Both the position numbers and the translations under genes were made by a program. Under the pieces are notes generated by a model, which made no database searches, had not been told where the DNA came from, and saw only the letters and a program-made list of their open reading frames with translations. A stretch of 35,018 nt of DNA from Polaromonas sp. Its GTDB lineage: Bacteria > Pseudomonadota > Gammaproteobacteria > Burkholderiales > Burkholderiaceae_C. How positions within the stretch are numbered: position 1 is the first letter of the stretch; each line of letters begins with the position of its first letter. Of the stretch, positions 1 to 8,593 are shown one piece after another. The DNA lies in NCBI GenBank assembly GCA_025352405.1, contig JANXTM010000227.1:1-35018 (forward strand). Direction: 5' to 3'.

Positions 1-939
1 ATCGGTTACGCATTGTTGTTCCGCATCGCTTCCGGCGAAATGCTGGGCAAGGACCAGCCCGTGATCCTGCAATTGCTCGAAGTGCCGGTAGATGGCCCGC
101 AAAAAGCGCTCAAGGGCGTGATGATGGAGCTCGACGATTGCGCATTCCCGCTGCTTGTAGAGATGACGGCCCATAGCGACCCCATGACTGCATTCAAGGA
201 CGCTGACTACGCGCTGCTGGTCGGTTCGCGTCCACGCGGTCCCGGCATGGAACGTGCCGAACTGCTCGCCGTCAATGGCGCCATCTTCACGGCACAGGGC
301 AAGGCACTCAATGCAGTTGCGAGCCGCAACGTCAAGGTGCTGGTCGTCGGCAACCCGGCCAACACCAATGCCTACATCGCCATGAAGAGCGCACCTGATC
401 TTCCGCGCAAGAACTTCACCGCCATGCTGCGCCTGGACCACAACCGCGCTGCCAGCCAGATCGCTGCCAAAACCGGCAAGCCCGTGTCGAGCATTGAAAA
501 GCTTGCCGTCTGGGGTAACCATTCACCGACCATGTACGCCGATTACCGCTTTGCCACCATCAATGGCGAGAGCGTAGCTGCCATGATCAACGACCAGGAA
601 TGGAATGCCAATACCTTTTTGCCGACCGTCGGCAAGCGCGGCGCAGCCATCATTGAGGCGCGCGGCGTGTCGTCAGCGGCATCGGCAGCCAACGCAGCCA
701 TTGATCACATGCGCGACTGGGCGCTGGGCACCAACGGCAAGTGGGTCACCATGGGTATTCCGTCCGATGGCCAGTACGGCATTCCTGCGGACACCATGTT
801 TGGTTTCCCCGTGACCTGCGAAGGCGGCGAATACAAGCTGGTCGAAGGTCTGGAAATTGACGCTTTCAGCCAGGAACGCATCAACAAGACGCTGGACGAG
901 CTGCAGGGCGAAAAAGCCGGCGTGGCGCATTTGCTGTAA
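1..939 (+). CDS. mdh: Malate dehydrogenase, 5' end cut by window edge
   Basis: Cytosolic NAD-dependent malate dehydrogenase, which interconverts malate and oxaloacetate in the TCA cycle. The reading frame is open from base 1 (I-G-Y-A-L-L-F-R), which corresponds to the segment just after the N-terminal Rossmann glycine loop, so about 16 residues including the start codon lie outside the window; the TTG at 13 is internal. Visible family features are LLEVP near the front, [11 protein letters not shown], the substrate/catalytic segment [11 protein letters not shown] and the catalytic-His segment [12 protein letters not shown]. About 312 of the roughly 328 residues usual for this group are present and the C-terminus is intact (TAA 937-939). 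The gene is followed after 71 bases by a CitE-like lyase and then acnB, so it probably opens or lies within a TCA-cycle gene block. The assignment is secure. Confidence 0.96.
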   Translation: MGYALLFRIASGEMLGKDQPVILQLLEVPVDGPQKALKGVMMELDDCAFPLLVEMTAHSDPMTAFKDADYALLVGSRPRGPGMERAELLAVNGAIFTAQGKALNAVASRNVKVLVVGNPANTNAYIAMKSAPDLPRKNFTAMLRLDHNRAASQIAAKTGKPVSSIEKLAVWGNHSPTMYADYRFATINGESVAAMINDQEWNANTFLPTVGKRGAAIIEARGVSSAASAANAAIDHMRDWALGTNGKWVTMGIPSDGQYGIPADTMFGFPVTCEGGEYKLVEGLEIDAFSQERINKTLDELQGEKAGVAHLL

Positions 940-1010
940 ATGATGGACGTGCGCCGCGCCTGGCTGCCCCAAGCAAGCACAGCCCCTTTTCCTGTGAAGG
1001 GGGCAGTGCA

Positions 1011-2030
1011 GTGCCGAAGACTCACGCAGTGACGACCTTGGGGGCTATACACCCCCGCGACATCCTCCTCGGCGCTCAGGCCGCAACTGGCTTCTTGCCG
1101 GTTTGCGATCACTACAGTGGCGTTGAGGCGCGAATGCGCAAAAGCCTGCAATTACAGGCCGACATGTGCGTGGAGTTCGGCGCCTGCGTTTTTGACGTGA
1201 CGCTAGACTGCGAAGACGGCGCGCCGGCAGGCGGCGAGGCGGATCACGCCGCCATGGTGGTGGCGTTGGTCGCGCTTGCCGCCAACAAGGCGCGTGTGGC
1301 GGTGCGCGTCCATGCGGTTGATCACCCGGCGTTTGAATCCGACATTGCCACCATAGCGGGGAAGGTGGGGCAGCAGCTTAGCCACATCATGGTGCCGAAA
1401 GTCGAGTCGGTCGAAGACGTGGTCAGGGCCGAGAACGCCCTGACTGCAGCATCAGCCGCGCATCTTCCACTGCATGTTCTGATTGAGTCCCCAGCCGCAG
1501 TACACCGTGCATTTGAGATTGCGGCCCACCCGCGCGTGCAGTCCATCAGCTTCGGCCTGATGGACTTTGTGTCCAGCCACGGCGGCGCGATTGGTGCGCA
1601 CGGTATGAGCAGCCAGGGCCAGTTCACGCACCCGCTGGTGCTGCGCGCCAAGCTTGAGATTGCGGCTGCCTGCCACGCGCATGGCAAAGTGCCTTCGCAT
1701 TGCGTTGTCACAGAGTTCAATGACACTGCGGCCATGACGGTCGCTGCCCGATACGCTGCCCAACAGTTGGGTTACACCCGCATGTGGAGCATTCATCCAA
1801 ACCAGATTCGACCGATTTTGGAGGCTTTTTCGCCGACCGAAGGCGAGATAGAAGACGCTACAAAAATAATAGCTGCTGCCGTCAATGCTGATTGGGCTCC
1901 CATCAGTTTTGGCGGTAAATTACATGACCGTGCTAGCTACCGTTACTTCTGGCAGGTACTTGAGCGTGCGCACCGGACCGGACGCGCCTTGCCTCCTGAA
2001 GCGCAGACCTATTTCCAGGCTGCGGCCTGA
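1011..2030 (+). CDS. CitE/HpcH-HpaI family aldolase/lyase
   Basis: A 339-residue TIM-barrel protein of the HpcH/HpaI aldolase / citrate-lyase beta-subunit superfamily, whose members cleave or form C-C bonds of CoA thioesters or 2-oxo acids with Mg2+. Seen in the sequence: the acidic strand motif TLDCEDGA (the place of the family's D-x-E-D), the Arg-containing strand VAVRVHAVD, the strand HIMVPKVES with its conserved PK, an E in VLIESPAA, and SFGLMDF. The GTG start at 1011 is supported by a purine-rich GAAGGGGG stretch at 996-1003. No citrate lyase alpha or gamma gene is nearby, so it is not a citrate lyase subunit; a malyl-CoA- or citramalyl-CoA-type lyase is more likely, but substrate is unknown. 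It lies between mdh and acnB. Codons 283-296 carry a copy of a short palindromic repeat (1857-1873) that is unlike the surrounding sequence. Confidence 0.85.
   Translation: MPKTHAVTTLGAIHPRDILLGAQAATGFLPVCDHYSGVEARMRKSLQLQADMCVEFGACVFDVTLDCEDGAPAGGEADHAAMVVALVALAANKARVAVRVHAVDHPAFESDIATIAGKVGQQLSHIMVPKVESVEDVVRAENALTAASAAHLPLHVLIESPAAVHRAFEIAAHPRVQSISFGLMDFVSSHGGAIGAHGMSSQGQFTHPLVLRAKLEIAAACHAHGKVPSHCVVTEFNDTAAMTVAARYAAQQLGYTRMWSIHPNQIRPILEAFSPTEGEIEDATKIIAAAVNADWAPISFGGKLHDRASYRYFWQVLERAHRTGRALPPEAQTYFQAAA
1857..1895 (+). repeat. Short palindromic repeat, copy 1 (inside citE-like gene)
   Basis: The arms GCTAC (1857-1861) and ATAGC (1869-1873) flank an A-rich 7-base spacer, AAAAATA. The copy is read in frame as A-T-K-I-I-A. 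Downstream TGCTGATTGG (1886-1895) recurs at the same side of the copy in kynB (minus strand, 33088-33097), so the shared unit is about 40 bases. Four other copies with the same 5-7-5 layout occur in this window. Confidence 0.65.
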
Positions 2031-2056
2031 GTTAGAAAACCATTACCGAAAACCGC

Positions 2057-2695
2057 ATGAAAATTATTCACATCACCACCCTGGCAGCCCTATTAGCCAC
2101 TACAAGCTGTTTGCTTGCCCCTCTTACGACGATGGCACAAACCGCGACCGCAGCGGACAAGGCAGGTGTCAAGCCGGTCGCCAAAAAGAAACCACCTGTC
2201 AGCGCTAGCCGTACAGAAATAAAGAGCACTGCCAAAAACATGGCTGCAGGTATTGCAGCTGCAGAAGACGCATTGACCCCGAAAGAACTCAGCATTGCCG
2301 AGCGTGTGTATGTCGGCAAGTTGCCGTGCGAACTCGGCGCTGCTGTCACCCTCACGCCTGACGCCAAAGCTCCAGGTTATTTTGACGTGCAGGGTAAGAA
2401 CTTCAAATACCGCATGTTTCCCGTATCCACCACCACGGGCGCCATTCGTCTGGAAGACCGCAAGGCCGGCGCGGTGTGGCTGCAACTGGCCAACAAATCC
2501 ATGCTGATGAACCAGAAGATTGGTACGCGCCTTGCTGATGAATGCGCCAGTCCGGAGCAGGTGGCTGTCGCCGAGGCCATCAAGCTCAATCCTCCAGTCA
2601 GTGTGCTGGATGCTCCGAAACCTGCAGCTTCTGAGCCAACCGTCGCTGCTGCTGCGCCGGCAATGCCGGCATCAGCGGCTTCCGCCGCAAAATAA
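2057..2695 (+). CDS. Exported protein of unknown function in TCA gene block
   Basis: A 212-residue protein that I do not recognise. It starts with a clear Sec signal peptide (MKII, a hydrophobic run with LAALLATTSCLLAPL, then an A-Q junction after TTMAQ at about residue 28). A basic, Lys-rich linker follows (VAKKKPP), then a compact central domain of about 90 residues rich in beta-forming segments (LPCELGAAVTL, GYFDVQGKNFKYRMFPV, GAVWLQLANKSML) with two Cys that could form a periplasmic disulfide, and a Pro/Ala-rich, low-complexity tail. It lies 26 bases after the CitE-like gene and 49 bases before acnB, on the same strand, so cotranscription is likely. The periplasmic location makes a direct role in the cytosolic TCA cycle unlikely. 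Confidence 0.8.
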   Translation: MKIIHITTLAALLATTSCLLAPLTTMAQTATAADKAGVKPVAKKKPPVSASRTEIKSTAKNMAAGIAAAEDALTPKELSIAERVYVGKLPCELGAAVTLTPDAKAPGYFDVQGKNFKYRMFPVSTTTGAIRLEDRKAGAVWLQLANKSMLMNQKIGTRLADECASPEQVAVAEAIKLNPPVSVLDAPKPAASEPTVAAAAPAMPASAASAAK

Positions 2696-2732
2696 TTTTT
2701 AAAAATCTATGACCGTATTAATCTTGACCACT

Positions 2733-2737
2733 GGAGA
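2733..2737 (+). promoter_or_regulatory. Ribosome binding site deciding acnB start
   Basis: GGAGA ends 7 bases before the ATG at 2745; the upstream in-frame ATG at 2709 has no comparable site. This supports the 879-residue AcnB. Confidence 0.7.
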
Positions 2738-2744
2738 AGCCCGC

Positions 2745-5384
2745 ATGTCAGCCGAAAAATCACCTGATTTCCTGCAAACTTACCGTAACCATGTTGCCGA
2801 ACGATCGGTTCTGGGGATTCCGCCTTTGCCACTGTCGGCGCAACAAACCGGTGAACTTATTGAACTTCTGAAAACTCCGCCTGTGGGCGAAGAGGCATTT
2901 CTCGTCGATCTGATCACCCACCGCGTTCCCGCCGGTGTTGACGCTGCTGCCAAGGTCAAAGCCAGCTACCTTGCCGCTGTCGCACATGGCAGCGAAAAAT
3001 GCCCGCTGATCTCGCGCGAAAAAGCCGTGCAATTGCTGGGCACTATGCTCGGCGGTTACAACATCAGCCCCATGATTGCACTGCTTGATGATCTAGAGCC
3101 CAGCGTTGCCAGCCAGGCTGCCAACGGTTTGAAGAGCACGCTGCTCATGTTCGACCAGTTCCATGACGTCAAGGAAAAAGCCGACAAGGGCAACACCTAC
3201 GCCAAAGCCGTGCTGCAAAGCTGGGCCAATGCTGAGTGGTTCACCAGCCGGCCGGAAGTGCCAGAGTCCATCATGCTGACGGTGTTTAAAGTCGCCGGTG
3301 AAATCAACACCGACGATTTGTCACCTGCGCCCGACGCCTGGAGCCGCCCCGACATTCCGCTGCACGCGCTGGCGATGCACAAGAACCCGCGCCCTGGTGT
3401 CACGCCAGAAGAAGAAGGCAAGCGTGGCCCGATCAAATTCATCAATGAACTCAAAGCCAAAGGCCATCTGGTGGCCTATGTTGGCGACGTCGTGGGCACG
3501 GGCTCATCCCGCAAATCAGCCACCAACTCGGTGCTGTGGTTTACCGGTCAGGACATTCCCTTTGTGCCCAACAAGCGCTTTGGTGGCGTATGCCTGGGCT
3601 CGAAAATTGCCCCGATTTTCTACAACACCATGGAAGATTCCGGCGCGTTGCCGATCGAGCTCGACGTCAGCCAGATGGCCATGGGCGACGTGATTGAGCT
3701 GCGCCCTTATGACGGCAAGGCCCTCAAAGATGGCAAGGTGATTGCCGAGTTCAAGCTCAAAAGCGAGGTGCTGTTTGACGAAGTGCGCGCCGGTGGCCGC
3801 ATTCCGCTGATTGTTGGCCGTGGCCTGACCGCCAAGGCACGCTGGGCATTGGGGCTAACAGTGGCCACACAATTTCGTTTGCCGCAGGCACCGGTTGCCA
3901 GTGAGCGCGGTTTCACATTGGCCCAGAAGATGGTCGGCCGTGCGGTTGGTTTGCCAGAAGTTAATGGACAGCAACAAGGCGTGCGTCCGGGAACTTACTG
4001 TGAACCCAAGATGACCTCGGTCGGATCGCAAGACACCACCGGTCCGATGACGCGTGACGAGCTCAAAGATCTGGCCTGCCTGGGCTTTTCCGCTGACCTG
4101 GTGATGCAGTCGTTTTGCCACACTGCGGCCTACCCCAAGCCAGTGGATGTGAAGATGCACCACGAACTGCCCGAGTTCATGAGCGACCGTGGCGGTATTC
4201 CATTGCGTCCGGGTGATGGCATCATCCACAGCTGGCTTAACCGCATGCTGCTGCCGGATACCGTCGGCACCGGCGGCGACAGCCACACGCGTTTCCCGAT
4301 TGGCATCAGCTTTCCCGCAGGTTCCGGTCTGGTGGCTTTTGGCGCGGCCACCGGCGTCATGCCGCTGGACATGCCAGAGTCGGTGTTGGTGCGTTTCAAG
4401 GGCGAGATGCAGCCAGGCATCACGCTGCGTGATTTGGTCAATGCGATTCCGCTGTACGCCATCAAGGCGGGTTTATTGACCGTTGCCAAGCAGGGCAAGA
4501 TCAATATTTTCTCGGGCCGAATTCTTGAGATTGAAGGCCTGCCTGATCTGAAGGTCGAACAAGCGTTCGAGCTGAGCGATGCCTCTGCCGAGCGTTCCGC
4601 CGGCGGTTGTACTGTGCATCTCAACAAAGAACCCATCATTGAGTACATCACTAGCAACATCACCATGCTCAAGTGGATGATTGCAACAGGGTATTCGGAT
4701 GTGCGCACCATCAAGCGCCGTATTGCCGCCATGCAAGCCTGGCTGGCTAACCCGCAACTGCTTAAAGGCGATGCAGATGCCGAATATGCTGCTGTGATCG
4801 AGATTGACCTGGCCGATATTCATGAGCCTATCGTCGCTTGCCCGAACGACCCGGATGATGTGAAAACCTTGGCGGATGTCGCGGGCAGCAAGATTGACGA
4901 AGTATTTATCGGCAGCTGCATGACCAACATCGGCCATTTCCGCGCAGCGTCCAAGCTGCTGGAAGGCAAGCGTGACATTCCGGTCAAACTCTGGATGGCG
5001 CCACCCACCAAGATGGACGCCAAACAGTTGAGCGAAGAAGGCCACTATGGTGTGCTGGGTTCTGCAGGCGCACGGATGGAAATGCCGGGCTGCAGCCTGT
5101 GCATGGGCAACCAGGCACAGGTTAAAGAAGGCGCAACCGTGTTCTCCACCAGCACGCGTAATTTCCCAAACCGTCTGGGTAAAAATTCCAATGTGTATCT
5201 GGGTTCAGCTGAACTTGCAGCGATTTGCTCCAAGCTTGGCCGCATCCCGACCAAGGCCGAATACATGGCTGACATGGGCGTGCTGACGGCTGCGAGCGAT
5301 ACCGTTTATCAGTACCTCAACTTTGACAAAGTCAAGGACTACGCAGACATGGCAGATACGGTCAAGGATGCTGTCTCGGCTTGA
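2745..5384 (+). CDS. acnB: Aconitate hydratase B
   Basis: A [4Fe-4S] bifunctional aconitase that interconverts citrate and isocitrate and, in many proteobacteria, also hydrates 2-methyl-cis-aconitate. The protein is 879 residues against 865 in E. coli. The AcnB-specific order is visible: N-terminal helical HEAT-like domain ([19 protein letters not shown]), swivel domain ([17 protein letters not shown] at about 250-265), then the catalytic core. Cluster ligands are C725 in GSCMTN and C783/C786 in GCSLCMGN, with the 3-residue spacing of the family. The ATG at 2745 is preferred over the in-frame ATG at 2709 because GGAGA (2733-2737) lies 7 bases ahead of it and homologues start near this point. 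The gene is followed by a strong terminator. With acnA at 15767, the organism has both aconitase types. Confidence 0.97.
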   Translation: MSAEKSPDFLQTYRNHVAERSVLGIPPLPLSAQQTGELIELLKTPPVGEEAFLVDLITHRVPAGVDAAAKVKASYLAAVAHGSEKCPLISREKAVQLLGTMLGGYNISPMIALLDDLEPSVASQAANGLKSTLLMFDQFHDVKEKADKGNTYAKAVLQSWANAEWFTSRPEVPESIMLTVFKVAGEINTDDLSPAPDAWSRPDIPLHALAMHKNPRPGVTPEEEGKRGPIKFINELKAKGHLVAYVGDVVGTGSSRKSATNSVLWFTGQDIPFVPNKRFGGVCLGSKIAPIFYNTMEDSGALPIELDVSQMAMGDVIELRPYDGKALKDGKVIAEFKLKSEVLFDEVRAGGRIPLIVGRGLTAKARWALGLTVATQFRLPQAPVASERGFTLAQKMVGRAVGLPEVNGQQQGVRPGTYCEPKMTSVGSQDTTGPMTRDELKDLACLGFSADLVMQSFCHTAAYPKPVDVKMHHELPEFMSDRGGIPLRPGDGIIHSWLNRMLLPDTVGTGGDSHTRFPIGISFPAGSGLVAFGAATGVMPLDMPESVLVRFKGEMQPGITLRDLVNAIPLYAIKAGLLTVAKQGKINIFSGRILEIEGLPDLKVEQAFELSDASAERSAGGCTVHLNKEPIIEYITSNITMLKWMIATGYSDVRTIKRRIAAMQAWLANPQLLKGDADAEYAAVIEIDLADIHEPIVACPNDPDDVKTLADVAGSKIDEVFIGSCMTNIGHFRAASKLLEGKRDIPVKLWMAPPTKMDAKQLSEEGHYGVLGSAGARMEMPGCSLCMGNQAQVKEGATVFSTSTRNFPNRLGKNSNVYLGSAELAAICSKLGRIPTKAEYMADMGVLTAASDTVYQYLNFDKVKDYADMADTVKDAVSA

Positions 5385-5413
5385 TTTCTTAACAGGCTCG
5401 ATACAAGTAAAAA

Positions 5414-5436
5414 GGCGGCCTCAAGGCCGCTTTTTT
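5414..5436 (+). terminator. Intrinsic terminator after acnB
   Basis: A perfect GC stem GCGGCC (5415-5420) / GGCCGC (5425-5430) with a TCAA tetraloop, preceded by an A run and followed by T6 (5431-5436). It lies 30 bases past the acnB stop and marks the end of the TCA-cycle block. The A run on the other side means it could also work in the reverse direction. Confidence 0.9.
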
Positions 5437-5590
5437 GTAAAGCCACAGATAACCAGATGTGGTCTTGCTGCTTTTGTCAAAAATGTCAGCCAAAAATCGC
5501 AAGTCACCTAGCCGACTGACTTAGTAAGTGCTGCCTGTTTCGCAGAGGTCGGCCTCAGGATGTTTTAATAAGTACACATAGGAGACAAGC

Positions 5591-6562
5591 ATGAAATTGA
5601 GATCAACAGCCAGCGCCGCCTTGCTGACACTGGCTTTGGCCATGCCACATTCATATTCGTTCGCCCAGACTTTCCCCACCAAACCCGTGCGCATTGTTGT
5701 GCCTCAGACGCCAGGCGGCGCATCAGACGCGCTGGCCCGCATTGTTGGACAGAAGCTTTTCGAGAAATGGGGCCAGGCAGTAGTGATTGAAAATCGCGCG
5801 GGCGCGGGCGGCAATATTGGTATGGATGTTGTGGCCAAGTCACCAGCTGATGGCTACACACTGCTAATGTCCTATGTAGGTTCGCACGCCATCAATGTCA
5901 GTATTTATAAAAAACTGCCTTTTGACCCTGAAGCGGACTTTGTCGCCGTAGCCACTCTGGCTAATGTGCCCTTCGTTGCCGTAGCCAATGCCATGGTCCC
6001 GGTCAGCAATATGAAAGAGTTGGCGGCTTATGCGGTCAAAAATCCGGTGTCTTTTGGCTCGGCGGGCAATGGCTCGGTCAATCATTTGCTTGGCGAAATG
6101 TTCAGCACCACCAGCCAAGCCAAAATGTTGCATGTGCCGTACAAAGGCGCTGCACCGGCCCTGACGGATTTGATTGCCGGGCAAACCCAGCTGGTCTTTA
6201 CCAGCCTGCCATCGGTTGCCCAGCATATTCGCGCCGGCACAGTAAAAGGTCTTGGCGTCACCGGCTCCAAACGGGCCCAGGCGTTCAAGGATATTCCAAC
6301 CATCGCCGAATCGGGTTACCCCGGCTTTGTGATCAACCCCTGGTTTGGACTGTTTGCGCCCAAAGGCACGCCGCCCGCGATTATTCGAAAAATCAATGCA
6401 GATATCAATAAAATCCTTGCGGATAAGGACACTCTAGACAAGTTCGCTTTGCTTGGTGCAGAGCCTTATGAGACAACGCCTCAAGAATTCACCGCGATTT
6501 TGCATGCGGACATCCAGAAATGGGCAACGGTTGTAAAAAGCTCCGGCGCAACTGCAGACTAA
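5591..6562 (+). CDS. Bug/TctC-type tripartite tricarboxylate transporter binding protein
   Basis: A 323-residue periplasmic solute-binding protein of the Bug (TctC) family, which captures carboxylates for TctAB-type transporters. Evidence: a signal peptide ending SYSFAQ; the N-terminal KPVRIVVPQTPGGASDALAR, where the family coordinates the ligand carboxylate; VVIENRAGAGGNIG; SADGYT-like KSPADGYTLL; and HVPYKGAAPALTDLIAGQ. The start at 5591 has GGAG at 5581-5584. No TctA/TctB membrane genes are nearby, so it is one of the orphan Bug proteins that are greatly expanded in Burkholderiales. The next gene on the same strand, 58 bases away, is a CMD-family protein; the two may form a small aromatic- or dicarboxylic-acid unit. 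The ligand cannot be read from sequence. Confidence 0.93.
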   Translation: MKLRSTASAALLTLALAMPHSYSFAQTFPTKPVRIVVPQTPGGASDALARIVGQKLFEKWGQAVVIENRAGAGGNIGMDVVAKSPADGYTLLMSYVGSHAINVSIYKKLPFDPEADFVAVATLANVPFVAVANAMVPVSNMKELAAYAVKNPVSFGSAGNGSVNHLLGEMFSTTSQAKMLHVPYKGAAPALTDLIAGQTQLVFTSLPSVAQHIRAGTVKGLGVTGSKRAQAFKDIPTIAESGYPGFVINPWFGLFAPKGTPPAIIRKINADINKILADKDTLDKFALLGAEPYETTPQEFTAILHADIQKWATVVKSSGATAD

Positions 6563-6620
6563 CAACATAACTGTCTCCAATTCAACCCACCGATCATCTG
6601 TCAAGCCTTCAAAGTTTTTT

Positions 6621-7232
6621 ATGCAAGAAGAATCTTTACTACAAGCCAGACCACCCCTTCATCTGCGTGGAAATCGCTTCAAGCCCCTGACGTGGGAAAC
6701 CATGAGTGCCAGCCAACTGCAAATGGTAGAAAGCGTGATGTCGGGCAAGCGGGGGTCCATGCAGGGGCCATACAACGTGTTGCTGCGCAGCCCCGAGCTA
6801 GGTAACCTGGCGCAGCAGTTTGGTGCGCATACCCGCTTTAATTCTTCACTACCCCTCAAGCTGAACGAATTGGCGATTTTGCTCATTGCGCGATTCTGGA
6901 CAAGCCAGTTTGTCTGGTGGGCTCACAAACGCATAGCGATTGAAGCGGGACTGGATGAGGCTGTGGTGCATGCGGTGGCAACAGGCCAAACGCCTTTGGG
7001 GATGGCCGGCGATGTTGCTGCTGTCTACGGATTTTGCAATGAACTATTGGCGTCGCGCCGGGTGTGTGATGAAACCTATGCCGCGCTGGCAGGCCAGTTT
7101 GGCGAGCCCGGAGTCGTTGATCTGATGGCCACCATGAGCTACTACACGCTGGTAAGCATGTCGCTCAATGTAGACCAGTACCCTTTGCCCGAAGGCGCAG
7201 CGGCTGAACTGATGCCTTTGGACGCCAAGTAG
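6621..7232 (+). CDS. Carboxymuconolactone decarboxylase (CMD)-family protein
   Basis: A 203-residue all-helical protein of the CMD/AhpD superfamily. Seen: RGSMQGPYNVLLRSPELG (substrate-end segment), LKLNELAILLIARFW, then FVWWAHKRIAIEAGL. In this last motif the catalytic region keeps the His that follows by four residues but has Trp where AhpD-type members carry the CxxC cysteines, so this is not a peroxidase-type member. Such proteins are usually annotated as 4-carboxymuconolactone decarboxylase-like, but true PcaC is shorter (about 130 residues) and lies with pca genes, which are absent here. The gene lies 58 bases downstream of the Bug binding protein and could be cotranscribed. The ribosome binding site is weak. 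The family is confident, the reaction unknown. Confidence 0.85.
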   Translation: MQEESLLQARPPLHLRGNRFKPLTWETMSASQLQMVESVMSGKRGSMQGPYNVLLRSPELGNLAQQFGAHTRFNSSLPLKLNELAILLIARFWTSQFVWWAHKRIAIEAGLDEAVVHAVATGQTPLGMAGDVAAVYGFCNELLASRRVCDETYAALAGQFGEPGVVDLMATMSYYTLVSMSLNVDQYPLPEGAAAELMPLDAK

Positions 7233-7461
7233 TCGTATCGTTTACAGCGCCTGATCGGCCAAAAAACCAGCGGAGACCCTGCAGGTTGCACAGCATGCGT
7301 GAATCCGAGCCATCGACAAACCTCAACAAAATCGGGTTTGGTTGAAATCGAGTCTCTGCCATCGGGGAAACCAGATAGTTTTCCAGTGTGGTGTTCAGCA
7401 ATTGCACCCGGGCCTGCTTCCTACATCCACACATGACCGTCATTGCCGTCTTGAGTAACAC
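7233..7461 (-). pseudogene. Possible decayed copy of the 8179-8574 gene
   Basis: This stretch fills most of the 486-base gap between the CMD gene and the next gene. The minus-strand frame here (formally open over 7165-7461) reads NYLVSPMAET, then ILLRFVDGSDSRMLCNLQGL. This resembles the C-terminus of the protein at 8179-8574, which reads VYISPVNVSY, then WVLRFVDGSELRVVHPLSEGL. At DNA level TCGACAAACCTCAACA is shared. The N-terminal half has no counterpart and the frame runs on into the CMD gene, so it is best seen as a remnant or divergent partial duplicate. The rest of the gap (7462-7640) shows nothing I can name. Confidence 0.3.
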
Positions 7462-7643
7462 GCTGGGCCGGTTCGCTTATCAGGCCTAGCTGCATCGACC
7501 ACAAGCGCAGCCACCTGCCAGCCATGGCTGACAGTGTTTATTACCCGAGCCTCTTAATAAAGGGAAAGGGGCACGGGCTTGTTGGCGTCAACACGGCTTG
7601 CCGGCGCACACCGTTCGGCTCACAAAACACCATAAAATTTCAA

Positions 7644-7706
7644 GGTAAATTCACCCATCTATTTTGTAAAAACCTGTAAAATTAAGGCTCTATTTTTAAA
7701 TTTACC
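7644..7706 (+). promoter_or_regulatory. AT-rich leader with long-range inverted repeat before the 105-aa gene
   Basis: GGTAAATT (7644-7651) is the exact reverse complement of AATTTACC (7699-7706), whose end directly abuts the AAGGGAAC ribosome binding region. The intervening 47 bases are strongly AT-rich, unlike the neighbouring genes. It could be a regulator site pair or an mRNA pairing that covers the translation start; no experiment-independent way to choose. Confidence 0.3.
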
Positions 7707-7718
7707 AAGGGAACAAGA

Positions 7719-8036
7719 ATGAAAAAATTACTCGCATTGGCATTGTCAGCAGCCTTCGCCTTCGCAACTACGACTGCTTTTGCCGCGGATGACTACAACG
7801 CACCGCCTGCTGGCGACAAACAGTACGCGTCGTGCATTACGTATTCAAACAGCAACTACGAAGGCGGCACAGCAGCCAGTCCTGTCAAAGGCCAGTCCAA
7901 GGCCCAGGCTTTTTGTACCTGCATGTGGAATGAAACACCTGAAGACTTCAAAGGTAGCCTTGCTAAATTTGCAGAAACCTCTAAAGGCAAGGCCACCAAC
8001 AAAATTTGCGAAAAGCATTCTGACTGGGGTAACTGA
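7719..8036 (+). CDS. Small exported Cys-containing protein, unknown function
   Basis: A 105-residue precursor with a textbook signal peptide (MKKLLALALSAAFAFATTTAFA, cleaved before ADDY at about residue 23). The mature part of about 82 residues has four Cys, in SCIT, FCTCMW and KICEKH, enough for two disulfides in the periplasm. It has no recognisable enzyme motif. The start at 7719 has an AAGGGAAC ribosome site just upstream, and the gene has its own AT-rich leader and its own terminator, so it is a monocistronic, probably well-expressed unit. The amino acid composition (Ala, Lys, Ser, small) fits a small periplasmic stress or binding protein, but I do not assign a function. Confidence 0.85.
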   Translation: MKKLLALALSAAFAFATTTAFAADDYNAPPAGDKQYASCITYSNSNYEGGTAASPVKGQSKAQAFCTCMWNETPEDFKGSLAKFAETSKGKATNKICEKHSDWGN

Positions 8037-8099
8037 TCTGCTGCGGGCGTAGGCGCCCGCCTCGCCGGTCTAAACGCGGCTTGACGCGAAGCCGCCTGA

Positions 8100-8140
8100 A
8101 AAAGCCCTGTGGTGTCTCATCGCAGGGCTTTTTAGTTTTT
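8100..8140. terminator. Bidirectional intrinsic terminator
   Basis: AAAGCCCTG (8101-8109) pairs with CAGGGCTTT (8123-8131), with T-rich tracts after the stem on the plus strand (8129-8140) and, by symmetry, an A run before it that is a T run on the minus strand. It lies between the convergent genes ending at 8036 (plus) and 8179 (minus) and probably serves both. A second GC hairpin without a T run is at 8043-8060. Confidence 0.85.
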
Positions 8141-8178
8141 ACGGCCCAGTCATTTGTTGGCGTTTGCCGGTCAATTTC

Positions 8179-8574
8179 CTACAGCCCTTCGGATAGCGGA
8201 TGGACCACACGCAGCTCAGAACCGTCGACAAACCTCAACACCCAAAAATCTGGCGATGCTGGTTGGTTGGGGCGAGCGTAGCTGACGTTGACCGGCGAGA
8301 TGTACACCGTGCTCGCACCGCTGTCGGGCGGTGGTGCCAGATAATGACGAGTAGCTGCCACCAAGCTTCCGGGTTTATCTGAGAGGGAACTGACCACCGT
8401 GCCTACAGATTCGGTGACCGCATTGACCGTCGAGCCCTGTCCGAGCATGTGGATCATCGTGTGACCAACCAGATCGGGCCGTGAAGCCTCGACGTAGAGA
8501 ACAGCCTCTTTGTTGACGCGCAGGTCGTCGCAAGAACCGGGATCAGCAACTTTGTTGAAGGCTGCAAAAAGCAT
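8179..8574 (-). CDS. Hypothetical protein downstream of stress flavoprotein
   Basis: A protein of about 131 residues that I do not recognise, with no signal peptide or membrane segment. Visible segments are KEAVLYVEASRPDLVGH near the front, a Ser/Thr/Val-rich middle (STVNAVTESVGTVVSSLSD) and a C-terminal RFVDGSELRVVHPL. The first two suggest a small alpha/beta or beta-rich fold. The ATG at 8574 is chosen; a TTG at 8589 is possible and neither has a good ribosome site. The preceding gene on the minus strand stops at 8594, so the two are probably cotranscribed and perhaps translationally coupled. A degenerate relative of the C-terminal part lies at 7233-7461. The short isolated length and lack of known motifs leave some doubt that it is coding, but the related fragment argues for a real gene. 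Confidence 0.6.
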   Translation of the reverse strand: MLFAAFNKVADPGSCDDLRVNKEAVLYVEASRPDLVGHTMIHMLGQGSTVNAVTESVGTVVSSLSDKPGSLVAATRHYLAPPPDSGASTVYISPVNVSYARPNQPASPDFWVLRFVDGSELRVVHPLSEGL

Positions 8575-8593
8575 GGCTTTTAGGACCAATTAA

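Noticed and set aside
4130-5045. Two overlapping minus-strand frames (190-200 codons) opposite acnB
   Set aside because: They lie within the AcnB catalytic domain coding region and show no protein-like motifs.
8043-8060. GC hairpin GCGGGCG/CGCCCGC as terminator
   Set aside because: No T run follows; the hairpin with T tracts at 8100-8140 is the better candidate.
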